Assembly: GCF_017086405.1 (NCBI RefSeq)
Contig: NZ_CP070973.1
Coordinates: 6,170,739 to 6,234,738 of the forward strand
Length of the DNA stretch: 64,000 bases
Origin: Mycobacterium gordonae
GTDB taxonomy: Bacteria > Actinomycetota > Actinomycetes > Mycobacteriales > Mycobacteriaceae
Reading direction: 5' to 3'
Shown here in pieces: positions 50,899 through 60,113 of this stretch; position 1 is the first letter of the stretch, and each line of letters starts with the position of its first letter. The notes below the pieces were generated by a model. It was not told where the DNA came from, searched no databases, and saw nothing but the letters and a program-made list of their open reading frames with translations. Position numbers and translations under genes: made by a program.

Positions 50899-51720
50899 CT
50901 ATCGTCGGAAAAAGTCCAACAGCAGCTCGTTGACCACCGGCGCCTGCTCGATCTGCGGGCAGTGCCCGGCATCGTCGACGACCACCGAGCGGCCGCCGAC
51001 GATCTGGTCCGCGATCTGCCCCGCCCACCCGGGCGGCAGGAGTTTGTCGCCACTCCCCTCGACGATCAGCGTCGGCACCCGAATCCGCTCGTAGGCCCGG
51101 GTACTGGACGGCGCCCCGGGTGCCGCCGCGTTCGGGCGGCGGAAGCGCGCCGCAGCCACCGCTTCCCACGCGCCGGGTGCGGTGCTGGATTCGAAGCGGC
51201 GCCACACGTAGTCCTCGTCGGCCGGATACCCGGCGTCGCAGAACAACGCCTCGACGATGTTGCGCATCGCGGGCAGCGTTGCGTCGTAGTGCTGCAGGGC
51301 GTCGAAGTGGTGGTTCTGCTGAATTTCTCCACCGCCGCAGATGATCGCCATGCTGCGCACGGGTAGCAGCGGCTCCTCCGCGGTGGCGTCGCTGAGCAGA
51401 TTGATGGCGCCCATGGAGTTCCCGGCGAAATGCGCACTCTCGATACCGAGCAGCTGACAGAACCGCGCCACGTGGCGGATCCGCATGGCGCGGCTGTTGA
51501 CGAAGTCGATGACTTTCGCCGACTGGCCGAAGCCGAGCTGATCGGGCGCCAGCACCCGGTGTCGGGTGGCCAGAGCGCCGATACTGCGTTCCCAGCCCAG
51601 CTCCGCGCTGGCCCCGAACTCACCGCCATGCAGCAATACGACGGGCTCGCCGGCGCCGGCCTCCAGGTAACTCGTGACGAGGCCGTCGACCTCGACGGTC
51701 CTGCGGTGTATCTCCATCAC
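50899..51720 (-). CDS. Alpha/beta hydrolase (meta-cleavage product hydrolase-like)
   Basis: A 273-residue alpha/beta hydrolase with oxyanion LLHGGEFG, nucleophile GNSMG and catalytic DAGHCPQIEQ. GNSMGG-type elbows are typical of C-C bond hydrolases such as HsaD and MhpC, and this is the second such enzyme of the operon. Start at 51720 overlaps the cyclase-family gene by 4 nt; it is the last gene of the leftward operon. Confidence 0.85.
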   Translation of the reverse strand: MMEIHRRTVEVDGLVTSYLEAGAGEPVVLLHGGEFGASAELGWERSIGALATRHRVLAPDQLGFGQSAKVIDFVNSRAMRIRHVARFCQLLGIESAHFAGNSMGAINLLSDATAEEPLLPVRSMAIICGGGEIQQNHHFDALQHYDATLPAMRNIVEALFCDAGYPADEDYVWRRFESSTAPGAWEAVAAARFRRPNAAAPGAPSSTRAYERIRVPTLIVEGSGDKLLPPGWAGQIADQIVGGRSVVVDDAGHCPQIEQAPVVNELLLDFFRR

Positions 51721-52706
51721 TTGATGGCGATCGGATTCACCGGGGAACCGACAGCGCCGGTGAACCTCAGCGGCGGCGCGATCAGCTGGAACTCGTACAC
51801 GCCGTCGGCGGCACAGTCTTCGGCCAGCGCGGTGAGATCCCAGTACTCGCCGAGCATCAACCCCATGTCGCGCAGGCAGAGCAGATGGAACGGCAGAAAC
51901 AATCCTTCGACACCCGACACTGGATCCTCAACCTGAAGGTTGTCGGCGGCAACCGCCGCGACCTCGTTGTCGTGCAGCCAGCGGGCGCAGCTCCAGTCCA
52001 GCCCGGAGTAGGGCTCGATCTTGTCGCCGGTCATGAGAAACCGTGCCCACCAACCGGTTCGGATCAGTACGATGTCACCGCTGCTGATCGTCACGCCCTG
52101 GGCCCGTGCTACGTCGTCCAATTCCGCCGGCATGATCGGATTTCCGTGTTCGAGGAACACCTCCGCACCACGGTGGCGCACCAGGTCCAGCAGCACCCCA
52201 CGCGAGGTGATGCCCTTGACGTCCACCTTGTCGATGCCGCAGTGGAAGGCGCCCAGGCTGGTCACCGAATCGGCGGGAAAGCCGTTGTAGAGCTTGTCCT
52301 CGTAATACACGTGGGACAGGGCATCCCATTGCGTGGCGGCTTGCAGCGGCATGATCACCATGTCGTCGTTGAACCGGAACGGATTATCGGCCAGGTAACT
52401 GCTCAGCTGCGCGGCGGTCGGATTCTTGTCCCAGCCCGGCCCGTATCGCGCCAGCGAGTCCGCATCGCCGCCGTCCACTGTCATGACGTGAATGGGGTTG
52501 TGCCGGAAACCGAAAGCACCCTGCGGCCCGGATGAGCCGAAGTCCACGCCGAGCGGGAAGACCTTGCCGTGCCGGACCAGGCCGGCAGCCTGGCGGACCT
52601 TTTCGGGGGTGATGAAGTTCAGGGTGCCCAGTTCGTCGTCCGGGCCCCACCTGCCCCAGTTGCGGAGATCCTCGGCGGCCCGCCGGAAGTCGGTCATGGA
52701 AGCCAT
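51717..52706 (-). CDS. Cyclase-family (kynurenine formamidase-like) hydrolase
   Basis: A 329-residue cyclase-fold metal hydrolase. The usual HxGTHxD motif appears as ATQWDALSHV, the variant found in larger bacterial and fungal members. GVLLDLVRH and ISSGDIVLIRTGWWARF support the family. ATG at 52706 overlaps the SDR stop by one base. Such enzymes hydrolyse cyclic amides or lactones, so it may open a lactone or ring intermediate. Confidence 0.85.
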   Translation of the reverse strand: MASMTDFRRAAEDLRNWGRWGPDDELGTLNFITPEKVRQAAGLVRHGKVFPLGVDFGSSGPQGAFGFRHNPIHVMTVDGGDADSLARYGPGWDKNPTAAQLSSYLADNPFRFNDDMVIMPLQAATQWDALSHVYYEDKLYNGFPADSVTSLGAFHCGIDKVDVKGITSRGVLLDLVRHRGAEVFLEHGNPIMPAELDDVARAQGVTISSGDIVLIRTGWWARFLMTGDKIEPYSGLDWSCARWLHDNEVAAVAADNLQVEDPVSGVEGLFLPFHLLCLRDMGLMLGEYWDLTALAEDCAADGVYEFQLIAPPLRFTGAVGSPVNPIAIK

Positions 52707-53518
52707 CAGGCCCGTCCTTCCTCCAGTTCGGCGCCGATGGCGGCGCCCACCGTTCCGCCGTCGGTCCACACCACTTGACCCGAAATGTAGCTGGCTGCCC
52801 GGCTGTTGAGGAACACCAGCACCGCGGCCTGCTCGGCCGGGTCGCTGACCCGTCCCAGCGGCTTGGCGATGTCGTCGAGGTAGGCCGGTCCGTATGCGTC
52901 GCGCAGCTGGTGCAGGATCGGGGTCTCGGTGACCCCGGGCCCGGTGCAGTTGATTCGGATGCCCCGCTTCCCGAGTCCGACGGCGCTGCGCATGGTGTAG
53001 AGAATGATCGCTTCCTTGGACAGTTGGTAACCCGTGCCGAGCGCGTCGGGGTGGTGTGCACACCAGCGCACGCCCTCTTGCATCGTCGCCGTCCGCAGCA
53101 GCGGGGCGACCTGTTGTCCGTGCTCCCGGTAGGCCGCCGCGGCCAGCGACGACACGCTCACGATCGACGACCCCGCAGGCATTCGCGGGATTAACACTTC
53201 GGTCAGATGCCGCAGCCCCAGGAAGTTGATCGTGACCACCTTCAGCGGGTCACCGATCCCCGAAGACACACCAGCAACGTTGAACAGCGCGTCCACCGGG
53301 TCTTCGATGGACGCGACGGCGCTGTCGATGGACGCCGGATCGGACAGGTCGACCTCGCGGAAGTCGTTGACCCCCAACGCGGGACGCAGGTCCAGTCCGG
53401 TCACCCGGGCACCGAGTTCGCCGAGCTGATGCGCCACCTGCGCGCCGATACCCGACGCACATCCGGTCACCACGGCATGGCGACCGTCGTAGCGCCACAA
53501 TTCGTCGATTCGGGCCAA
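52706..53518 (-). CDS. Short-chain dehydrogenase (hydroxysteroid dehydrogenase-like)
   Basis: A 270-residue SDR with TGCASGIGAQVA, VAGV and YQLSK. The SLAAAAYREHGQ insertion and short cofactor region resemble 3-alpha-hydroxysteroid dehydrogenase/carbonyl reductases. TTG at 53518 is the only start reaching the N-terminal strand. It is 20 bp downstream of the LLM gene. Confidence 0.85.
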   Translation of the reverse strand: MARIDELWRYDGRHAVVTGCASGIGAQVAHQLGELGARVTGLDLRPALGVNDFREVDLSDPASIDSAVASIEDPVDALFNVAGVSSGIGDPLKVVTINFLGLRHLTEVLIPRMPAGSSIVSVSSLAAAAYREHGQQVAPLLRTATMQEGVRWCAHHPDALGTGYQLSKEAIILYTMRSAVGLGKRGIRINCTGPGVTETPILHQLRDAYGPAYLDDIAKPLGRVSDPAEQAAVLVFLNSRAASYISGQVVWTDGGTVGAAIGAELEEGRA

Positions 53519-53538
53519 CGGTCAGCCAGCTTCCGGGG

Positions 53539-54840
53539 TCACTTGGCCTGCTGTTCCTTCAACCGCTGCGCCGCCTGGACACGTCCCTGGTTGATTTCCG
53601 CCATGGCCTCGGGAATCTCACTCGCGGTGAACTTGTCGCGCCCGGTGGGCAGCCCGCCGAAGGCGTAGGTTTCGTCGAACAACGGTGCGGTCGACCTGGG
53701 CCGGCGTGCCTCAACCTTCTCGATGACCGGCGCCAGCCGCTTGGCCTTCGCCGCCACCGCTTTCTCGTCCCGCTCGATGAACTCCGGGAGCACCTCTTTG
53801 CCCATCAGTTCGATGGATTCCATGGTTCCCTCGTGGCTGCGCGGGTTGAGCAGCAGGATTATCTCGTCAACGCCGCTTTCCTCGTAGCCACGCAAGAACT
53901 CGCGGACGGTGTCCGGCGAACCGATGGCGCCGCGTCCGGGGCCATAGGCCAGGGTCGGGTCCTTCTCCACCTCTTCGAGGTAGCGGTTCCAGACTCCGGT
54001 GCGGCCGGGGACGTGCATGCCGGTCAGGTAGTAGTGCATGATCCCGAACGAGAAGAATCCGCCGCCCTGCCCCAGGCGTCGCAGCGCTTCTTCTTCGGTC
54101 TTGGCGACCATCATGGACAGATCCCCGCCGATGGCCAGGATGTTCGGGTTGATCTGGGGCGTGCTGGGCACGCCGTTCTCTTCGAACTCCCGGTAGTAAC
54201 CATTGACCCGGTCGGTCAGCGGGCCGGGCCCCGTGTAGGCGAAACTGAGTGCGCCGATGCATTTTTGGGCGGCCATCTGTACGCTGGCCGGCCGCGTGCA
54301 GGCCACCCAGACCGGTGGGTGCGGCTTTTGCAGCGGCTTGGGGATGACGTTGCGCGGCGGCATCTGGATCTGCTCACCCTTGAATCCGGTGAACGGTTCT
54401 TCGATCATGCAGCGGATCGAGACCTCCAGGGCCTCTTCCCACTGCGCGCGCTTGTCGGCGGGGTCGACGTCGAATCCACCGAGTTCCCCCACCGAGGAAC
54501 CTTCACCTGTGCCGAACTCCACCCGCCCGTTGGACAGCAGGTCGATGGTGGCGATGCGTTCTGCGACTCGGGCGGGATGATTGACCGCGGGCAGCAGATG
54601 CATGATGCCGAACCCGAGCCGGATGTTCTTGGTGCGCTGACTGGCCGCGGCCAGGAAGATCTCCGGCGCCGTGGAGTGACAGTACTCCTCGAGGAAGTGG
54701 TGCTCGGTAAGCCACACGGTGGAGAATCCGGCCTTGTCGGCGGCCTCGACCTCGTCGAGGCAGTCGTGCAGCATCTCCCGCTCGTCGTCAGGGGCCCAGG
54801 GCCGCGGCAGGGCGAACTCGTAGAACAGGGAAATCTTCAC
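53539..54840 (-). CDS. LLM-class flavin-dependent oxidoreductase
   Basis: A 433-residue luciferase-like TIM-barrel protein. MKISLFYEFALPRPW, WLTEHHFLEEYCHS and LLSNGRVEFGTGEG are family motifs. These are two-component monooxygenases fed by reduced FMN, or F420 enzymes; the sequence alone does not decide. It lies 2 bp after the FAD protein gene. A Baeyer-Villiger-like or hydroxylating step in ring degradation would fit. Confidence 0.87.
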   Translation of the reverse strand: MKISLFYEFALPRPWAPDDEREMLHDCLDEVEAADKAGFSTVWLTEHHFLEEYCHSTAPEIFLAAASQRTKNIRLGFGIMHLLPAVNHPARVAERIATIDLLSNGRVEFGTGEGSSVGELGGFDVDPADKRAQWEEALEVSIRCMIEEPFTGFKGEQIQMPPRNVIPKPLQKPHPPVWVACTRPASVQMAAQKCIGALSFAYTGPGPLTDRVNGYYREFEENGVPSTPQINPNILAIGGDLSMMVAKTEEEALRRLGQGGGFFSFGIMHYYLTGMHVPGRTGVWNRYLEEVEKDPTLAYGPGRGAIGSPDTVREFLRGYEESGVDEIILLLNPRSHEGTMESIELMGKEVLPEFIERDEKAVAAKAKRLAPVIEKVEARRPRSTAPLFDETYAFGGLPTGRDKFTASEIPEAMAEINQGRVQAAQRLKEQQAK

Positions 54841-54842
54841 GG

Positions 54843-56567
54843 TTACCTCCTATGGGAGTTAAGGGTCTGTGTGGCTGCGTGTTTGGCGGCGACGAAGCCG
54901 AAAGTCATGGCGGGTCCAATGGTCGCGCCCGCGCCGGCATAGCTGCGGCCCATGACCGGGGCTGACGTGTTGCCCACCGCGTACAGTCCGGGCACCACGG
55001 TGTCGTCGGGACGCAGGACGCGGGCGAACTCGTCGGTGCGCAGGCCGCCGGACGTGCCGAGGTCACCGGGCACGATGCGAAACGCGTAGTAGGGCGGGTC
55101 GCCCAGCGGATACAGATTGGGGTTGGGCAGCGTCGGGTCGCCGTAGTAGTTGTCGTAGACGCTGTCACCGCGGTTGAAATCGTCGTCATGTCCGGCGCGG
55201 GCGAGTTCGTTGAACCGGGCCGCGGTGGCCTCCAGTTGTGTTGCCGGAACATCGATCTTGGCCGCCAGTTCGGCCCAGGTGGTCGCGGATCTGACGACGC
55301 CGGAGTCCAGCCACGCCTTCGGGACCTTGCGCCCGGTGGGCACCGGGGCACCGGGAATCTTCGGTATCGGCAGGTGCCCGCCAATGACGTAACGGTTGAA
55401 GGACCGCTGATCGGTGATCAGCCAGCACGGAATGTGCGTGACGCCGGACTTGTGGCCCTCGATCATGGCGTGACCGAAGTCCATATAGGGCGCAGCTTCG
55501 TTGATGAACCGCTTGCCGTCGCCGTTGACGATGAACTGCGCGGGCATCATGCGCTCGTTGAGCATGAATTGCATTCGCCCGTCCGGCCATTGGATGGCGG
55601 GGAACCACCAGGCTTCGTCGAGCAGGTCCGCGGCGGCGCCGACTTCCTGCCCGGCGCGGATGCCGTCACCCATGGCCGCCGGACTGCCGAAGCTCCAGTC
55701 CTGGTCGACCACCGGCTGATGCTCTTTGCGCCAGGCCATGTCGTGGTCGAAGCCGCCGGAGGCCAGGATCACGGCGCGACGTGCCCCGATCCGCTGCAGC
55801 GCGCCGCCGCGGCGTACCCGGGCACCGACCACCGATCCGTCGGCGTCGACGACCAGGTCACTCAACGGCGTGTCCAGCCACAGCGGGATATCGCGTTCCT
55901 TCATGGCCAATCGCAGCCGCGCGGCCAGCGACTGTCCGATCGCGGCGATCCGCTCGCCGAACAGCCGCGCCCGGATCATCCGCGCAATCAGCTTCACCAG
56001 GACGACCTTGCCGGACCAGGATTGCCGGATCCGGTAGAAGGAGCGTAACTCTTTGGGCCCCAGCCATATCCCCTTGGGAACCAGCGCCAGTGGCTGCAGC
56101 AGTCTGGGCTCGTCGGCGCCGAGTTCGCGTAGATCGATCGGCGGTACGTTGATGGTGCTGCCAAGCTCGGAGCCGCCCGGCAGCTCTGGATAATAGTCGG
56201 CATAGCCGGGCTTCCAGACGAATTCGAGCCAGGGGCTCAGTCCTTCCAGAAACTCCAGCATCCTCGGCGCCGATTCGACGTACTGGCGGATCCGTGCGTC
56301 GCTGACCAGACCTTCGGTGATCCGCCGGAGGTAGCGGACCGCCTCCTCCGGTGCCGGTGAGTAGCCCGCCCGCCGCTGCGCGGGGGCCCCCGGCACCCAG
56401 ATACCGCCGCCCGACAGGGCGGTGGAACCACCGAACTGCGGCGACTTCTCGATGACCAGCGCGTCCAGTCCGCACCACGCCGCTGTCAGCGCTGCCGTCA
56501 TCCCGCCGCCGCCGGAACCGACGATCAACACGTCCACCATGTGATCGAAGTCATCGAAGGACGTCAT
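54843..56567 (-). CDS. FAD-dependent KstD-like dehydrogenase
   Basis: A 574-residue flavoprotein of the fumarate reductase/3-ketosteroid-delta1-dehydrogenase group. Dinucleotide-binding VGSGGGGMTAALTAA is at the N-terminus, KSPQFGGSTALSGGG follows, and the C-terminus has YAGAGATIGPAMTFG. ATG at 56567 overlaps the mhpB stop by 3 nt. Length and motifs fit KstD-like enzymes, suggesting ring dehydrogenation of a cyclic ketone. A paralogue lies at 60794. Confidence 0.87.
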   Translation of the reverse strand: MTSFDDFDHMVDVLIVGSGGGGMTAALTAAWCGLDALVIEKSPQFGGSTALSGGGIWVPGAPAQRRAGYSPAPEEAVRYLRRITEGLVSDARIRQYVESAPRMLEFLEGLSPWLEFVWKPGYADYYPELPGGSELGSTINVPPIDLRELGADEPRLLQPLALVPKGIWLGPKELRSFYRIRQSWSGKVVLVKLIARMIRARLFGERIAAIGQSLAARLRLAMKERDIPLWLDTPLSDLVVDADGSVVGARVRRGGALQRIGARRAVILASGGFDHDMAWRKEHQPVVDQDWSFGSPAAMGDGIRAGQEVGAAADLLDEAWWFPAIQWPDGRMQFMLNERMMPAQFIVNGDGKRFINEAAPYMDFGHAMIEGHKSGVTHIPCWLITDQRSFNRYVIGGHLPIPKIPGAPVPTGRKVPKAWLDSGVVRSATTWAELAAKIDVPATQLEATAARFNELARAGHDDDFNRGDSVYDNYYGDPTLPNPNLYPLGDPPYYAFRIVPGDLGTSGGLRTDEFARVLRPDDTVVPGLYAVGNTSAPVMGRSYAGAGATIGPAMTFGFVAAKHAATQTLNSHRR

Positions 56568-57517
56568 CGAATCGGCACCGCCGTCCGGATGGCGAATCCG
56601 GCGATCAGCTCGTCCGCCTGTCTGTAGTAGCGCACCGTGGTTTGGTACGGGCCGGCCGTCGCCAGCGCTGCGAAAGCCGCTACCCAGGTGCGGATTTCCT
56701 GCGCCGAGCTGCCGCCCTCGCGCGTCACGAACGTGTTGGACCATCGATCGAGGTCGGCAAGGTGGCCACTGTCGACGATGCCCAGGAAGCGTTGATCCCA
56801 GGCCGGGTTGAGGGGTTGCAGATCGCTGGCGCCGCCGGCAAAAAGTCTGGCCGCCTCGATCACCTGGGCCTGCCGCGCTCGGCGCTGTTCGACGGTCATG
56901 GGTTGGCCGTGCACGATCCGTTGCAGCTGAGCGGGAGCGGCGGTCGCCAGGGTGGGTACCGGCGGGCTGTGCGAGAGCCCGCCCGATCCGAGGATCAGCA
57001 CCCTGCGGCCTAGGGTGGCCAAGTACTCCCCGACGGCGCTGCCGAGCACCCGGCACCGGTGCAGTGGCCCCAGCGGCTCCGCGACCGCGTTGACGAAGAT
57101 CGGGATCACCGGGCGCGAAGTGGCTGAACCGAACAGCTTCTCCAGCGGCTGCACGGTGCCGTGGTCGACGTCCATGCTCGCCGATACCGCGACGTCGACG
57201 CCGGCATCGAGCACGGCGTCGGCGCATTGCGCCGCAAGGTCTTTGGCGACGGGCAGCGCGCCGGCGTAGGTCCCGTAGTCACCGACTCCATCGGCTTCCA
57301 GGCCGATGCAGAACGGTGGCATCACCTTGTAGAAAAAGCCGTTGTAATGGTCCGGGGCGAACGTGACGACCAGGTCGGGGTCGAAGTCGGCGACGACGTC
57401 CCGGGCCCGCGCGATCCCAGCGTCGACGTCGTCAAGCAGATCCTGCGGCGGCCCCGGTAGATTCAGCAGCGGGCTGTGGGACATACAGCAAAGAGCCAGT
57501 GCCACTGTTCGATTCAC
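56564..57517 (-). CDS. mhpB: 2,3-dihydroxyphenylpropionate 1,2-dioxygenase (class III extradiol)
   Basis: A 317-residue LigB-type extradiol dioxygenase closely resembling E. coli MhpB: SHSPL near the start, FAPDHYNGFFYKVMPPFC, VDHG and LGSGGLSHSPPVP, NPAWDQRF, YYRQADELIAGF. It splits a catechol next to the diol using Fe(II). The start ATG at 57517 overlaps the end of mhpA by 86 nt; a GTG at 57505 or ATG at 57484 would shorten this. Substrate may differ from the E. coli enzyme. Confidence 0.93.
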   Translation of the reverse strand: MNRTVALALCCMSHSPLLNLPGPPQDLLDDVDAGIARARDVVADFDPDLVVTFAPDHYNGFFYKVMPPFCIGLEADGVGDYGTYAGALPVAKDLAAQCADAVLDAGVDVAVSASMDVDHGTVQPLEKLFGSATSRPVIPIFVNAVAEPLGPLHRCRVLGSAVGEYLATLGRRVLILGSGGLSHSPPVPTLATAAPAQLQRIVHGQPMTVEQRRARQAQVIEAARLFAGGASDLQPLNPAWDQRFLGIVDSGHLADLDRWSNTFVTREGGSSAQEIRTWVAAFAALATAGPYQTTVRYYRQADELIAGFAIRTAVPIR

Positions 57518-59135
57518 CTCCCCCCGGCGTCAAGGAGAGGGCCTCGATCAGCGCGGCGCTCAGCTCGGCAGAGCGCTGCGCGATGCAGGCGCCGGCGATA
57601 CAGCGATCGGGGCGCAGGAATACCACCGACTCGTCGTGCCGGTCGAACCAGGCCTTGAGGTGCCCGTCGCGGTCGCCGACCACCACCACGTCGGCGTCGT
57701 CCTGCCCGGTCCACTCCAGCTGGGTCAGTGGTCGCAGTGCAACGAAGCGCGCCCCCAGTGCCTTCCAGTCTTCGAAGGCACGCTGACCGAGGATGCTGCG
57801 CGGGTTGTTGTTCCAGCACAACACGGCGAACCAGGCGCCCAGCACGTCGTCGAGCAGAACGTCACGCTGAGTCCGCGTGTCGACCCGAGGCTGGATGAAC
57901 AGCGTGCCGGTCGGCGAGCCCGGCCGCGGCGCCACACCGCTCGGGTGAGCTACCGCGCCGTGCTCGTAGCGCGGCATCGGCTTGAACCTCATCTCCAGCA
58001 CGTACCGCTTGAGGGACGGCACGATCGAGGCCGAGCGGATGACCGCGTCCCGCGCCCTGGCGACTCGGCGATTGGTCGGTGAGATCACCCGGCCGACCAA
58101 GGTGGACAAGTCGATCATCGCCCGGGCGTGCTTGCGCCGCTCGACGTCATAGGTGTCCAGCAACGGCTCATCCGCCCGTCCCCGGACCACCGCGGCCAGC
58201 TTCCACCCGAGATTGGCGGCGTCGCGAATGCCGCTGTTGTAGCCCTGCCCCTGCCACACCGGCATCAGGTGTGCCGCGTCGCCGGCGAGTAGCATCCGGC
58301 CACTGCGGAACGCGCCGGCGATCCGCGAGTGGTGGGTGTAGACGCGGCGCCGGATGACCTCGACCCGGTCGGGATAGGGCACCATGCGGGTCAGCATCCG
58401 GCGCAGGAATGCCGGGTCCTCGGCCTGTTCGTCGGTTTCGTGCGCGTGAATCATGAACTCGAACCGCCGGATTCCGTGCGCGATCGAGATGGAGGCGTAC
58501 GGGCGTTCCGGGTCGGCGCCGACCTCACTGTTCGGGTGGCCCAGTGGATCATTGGCGATGTCGACGACCAGCCACCTGGTCGGTGACGTGGTGCCGTCGA
58601 AAGACACCCCCATCACGGCGCGGGTCACACTGCGCCCGCCGTCACAGCCGACGACGTAGCCGGCCCGCACGCTTTGCGGCTGTGCGCCAACGAGTTCGGC
58701 GAGCAGCGCGTCATCGGACTGCGTGCACGCGACCATCGGGCTGTTCCACCGCACCTGGACGTGGCCGAACCGATCCAGGCCACGCAACAGCTCGGCGTCG
58801 ACCAGCGGCTGCACGAAGCCGTTGCGCTTGGGCCAGCCGAATCGCGCGTCCGGCGGCGCCATTTCGGCGAGCACCCGGCGGCGGGCGTCGTAGAACCGCA
58901 GGATCTGGTTCGGGACCGTGTGCGGCAGAACCCGCTCCACCAGACCGATGGACTGAAAGGTGCGCAACCCCTCGTCGTCGAGGCCGACACCGCGGGGATA
59001 GTCGATGAGCGTCGAGCGTTCCTCGGCCACCAGCGTCCGGACACCCTGCAGGCCAAGGATATTGGCCAAGGTCAATCCCACCGGTCCGGCACCGACGATG
59101 AGTACGTCGACGTCTGTCCCGTGCCCGGCGGTCAT
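57432..59135 (-). CDS. mhpA: 3-(3-hydroxyphenyl)propionate hydroxylase-like FAD monooxygenase
   Basis: A 567-residue flavoprotein aromatic hydroxylase. VGAGPVGLTLANI binds FAD, CDGGRS follows, and GDAAHLMPVWQGQGYN is the second FAD motif. E. coli MhpA (about 554 residues) is a close match in length and order; it hydroxylates to the catechol cleaved by MhpB. ATG at 59135 overlaps the mhpC stop. The Ala/Ser-rich C-terminal tail is the part that overlaps mhpB. Confidence 0.92.
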   Translation of the reverse strand: MTAGHGTDVDVLIVGAGPVGLTLANILGLQGVRTLVAEERSTLIDYPRGVGLDDEGLRTFQSIGLVERVLPHTVPNQILRFYDARRRVLAEMAPPDARFGWPKRNGFVQPLVDAELLRGLDRFGHVQVRWNSPMVACTQSDDALLAELVGAQPQSVRAGYVVGCDGGRSVTRAVMGVSFDGTTSPTRWLVVDIANDPLGHPNSEVGADPERPYASISIAHGIRRFEFMIHAHETDEQAEDPAFLRRMLTRMVPYPDRVEVIRRRVYTHHSRIAGAFRSGRMLLAGDAAHLMPVWQGQGYNSGIRDAANLGWKLAAVVRGRADEPLLDTYDVERRKHARAMIDLSTLVGRVISPTNRRVARARDAVIRSASIVPSLKRYVLEMRFKPMPRYEHGAVAHPSGVAPRPGSPTGTLFIQPRVDTRTQRDVLLDDVLGAWFAVLCWNNNPRSILGQRAFEDWKALGARFVALRPLTQLEWTGQDDADVVVVGDRDGHLKAWFDRHDESVVFLRPDRCIAGACIAQRSAELSAALIEALSLTPGGGESNSGTGSLLYVPQPAAESTGAAAGSA

Positions 59136-59998
59136 CCGCGGCCCAGCAGGAAGTCGAGGTGCAAGCGGTTGAATGTCTTGGGGTCCTCGTACTGCGGCCA
59201 GTGACCGCAACCCGGCATCACCTCGAAGCGCGCGCCGGGGATCATCGAGGCCATGCGCCGGCCTTCGGGCACGTCGGCGGTAGGGTCGTCGCTGGTCCAC
59301 AGCACCAGCGTGGGGGCGGCGATGGCTCCGTATTCGTCAGGCCCCAACAGGTTTCGGGCGCGGATCTCCGGGTCCTGCAGAGCCATGATGTCGCGCATCG
59401 CCGCGACGAAACCGGGTTGCCGGTAGATGCGTTGCCGGCTAGCAACCAGGTCGTCGTAATCCTTCGACTTGTCCGCCATCAACCACTTGATGCGCGCCTG
59501 GACCGTCTCCCAGGTCGGGTCCTCGGCGGCGGCCATGGACAGCGTGATGATGCGTTTCATCACCACCGGGTCCGCCTGCGAGCCGCCCGCGGTGTTGAGG
59601 ACCAGGCGATCGATGACGGCCGGATGGTCGACGGCGGCGCGGGCGGCCACCCAGCCTCCCAGCGACTCTCCGCTCAGGTGGATGCGGTCGGCTCCGATCG
59701 TGGCGACCACCGACATCAGGTGTTCGACGTAGTGGCGGATCTCCAACGGGTGGCCCGGCTTGTCGGTGTACCCGTGCCCCAGCATGTCGATCGACCAGGT
59801 CCAGAAGTGCTCGGCATGCGCGGCCAGGTTACGCACATAAGCTTCGGCGTGCCCGCCGGAACCGTGCAGCAGAATCAGCACCGGCCGGCCCGGGTCGCCT
59901 GCCTGCAGGTAGCGGGTGCGGACGCCGCCGGCCGCCAGGAAGCCCTGGGAGAACGCGACACCTTGCAGGTCACTCCACACGCTTTCGAACTCGGTCAC
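59132..59998 (-). CDS. mhpC: Meta-cleavage product hydrolase (MhpC-like)
   Basis: A 288-residue alpha/beta hydrolase with LLHGSGG, nucleophile SGESLGGW, Asp in TSDDPTADV and His in CGHWPQYE. With mhpA and mhpB next in the operon it would hydrolyse the ring-fission product. First gene of the leftward operon, 57 bp from a 24-bp palindrome. The symbol is by context and family; orthology to E. coli mhpC is likely but not proved. Confidence 0.85.
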   Translation of the reverse strand: MTEFESVWSDLQGVAFSQGFLAAGGVRTRYLQAGDPGRPVLILLHGSGGHAEAYVRNLAAHAEHFWTWSIDMLGHGYTDKPGHPLEIRHYVEHLMSVVATIGADRIHLSGESLGGWVAARAAVDHPAVIDRLVLNTAGGSQADPVVMKRIITLSMAAAEDPTWETVQARIKWLMADKSKDYDDLVASRQRIYRQPGFVAAMRDIMALQDPEIRARNLLGPDEYGAIAAPTLVLWTSDDPTADVPEGRRMASMIPGARFEVMPGCGHWPQYEDPKTFNRLHLDFLLGRG

Positions 59999-60050
59999 GA
60001 TTCCTTCCGCCGGAAATCCCGTTCTCGTTTTCGACCTAGCCTATGTGCTA

Positions 60051-60074
60051 ATATCGCACATTAATGTGCGATAT
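60051..60074. promoter_or_regulatory. 24-bp perfect palindrome, IclR operator candidate
   Basis: ATATCGCACAT-TA-ATGTGCGATAT, perfectly symmetric. It lies midway between the divergent mhpC and IclR starts, as for MhpR-type regulators; an AT-rich run (ATATATATAG) follows. Confidence 0.8.
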
Positions 60075-60113
60075 ATATAGAGCTTCGCTCTCGCAGAAAG
60101 GTCTGTCAAGACC

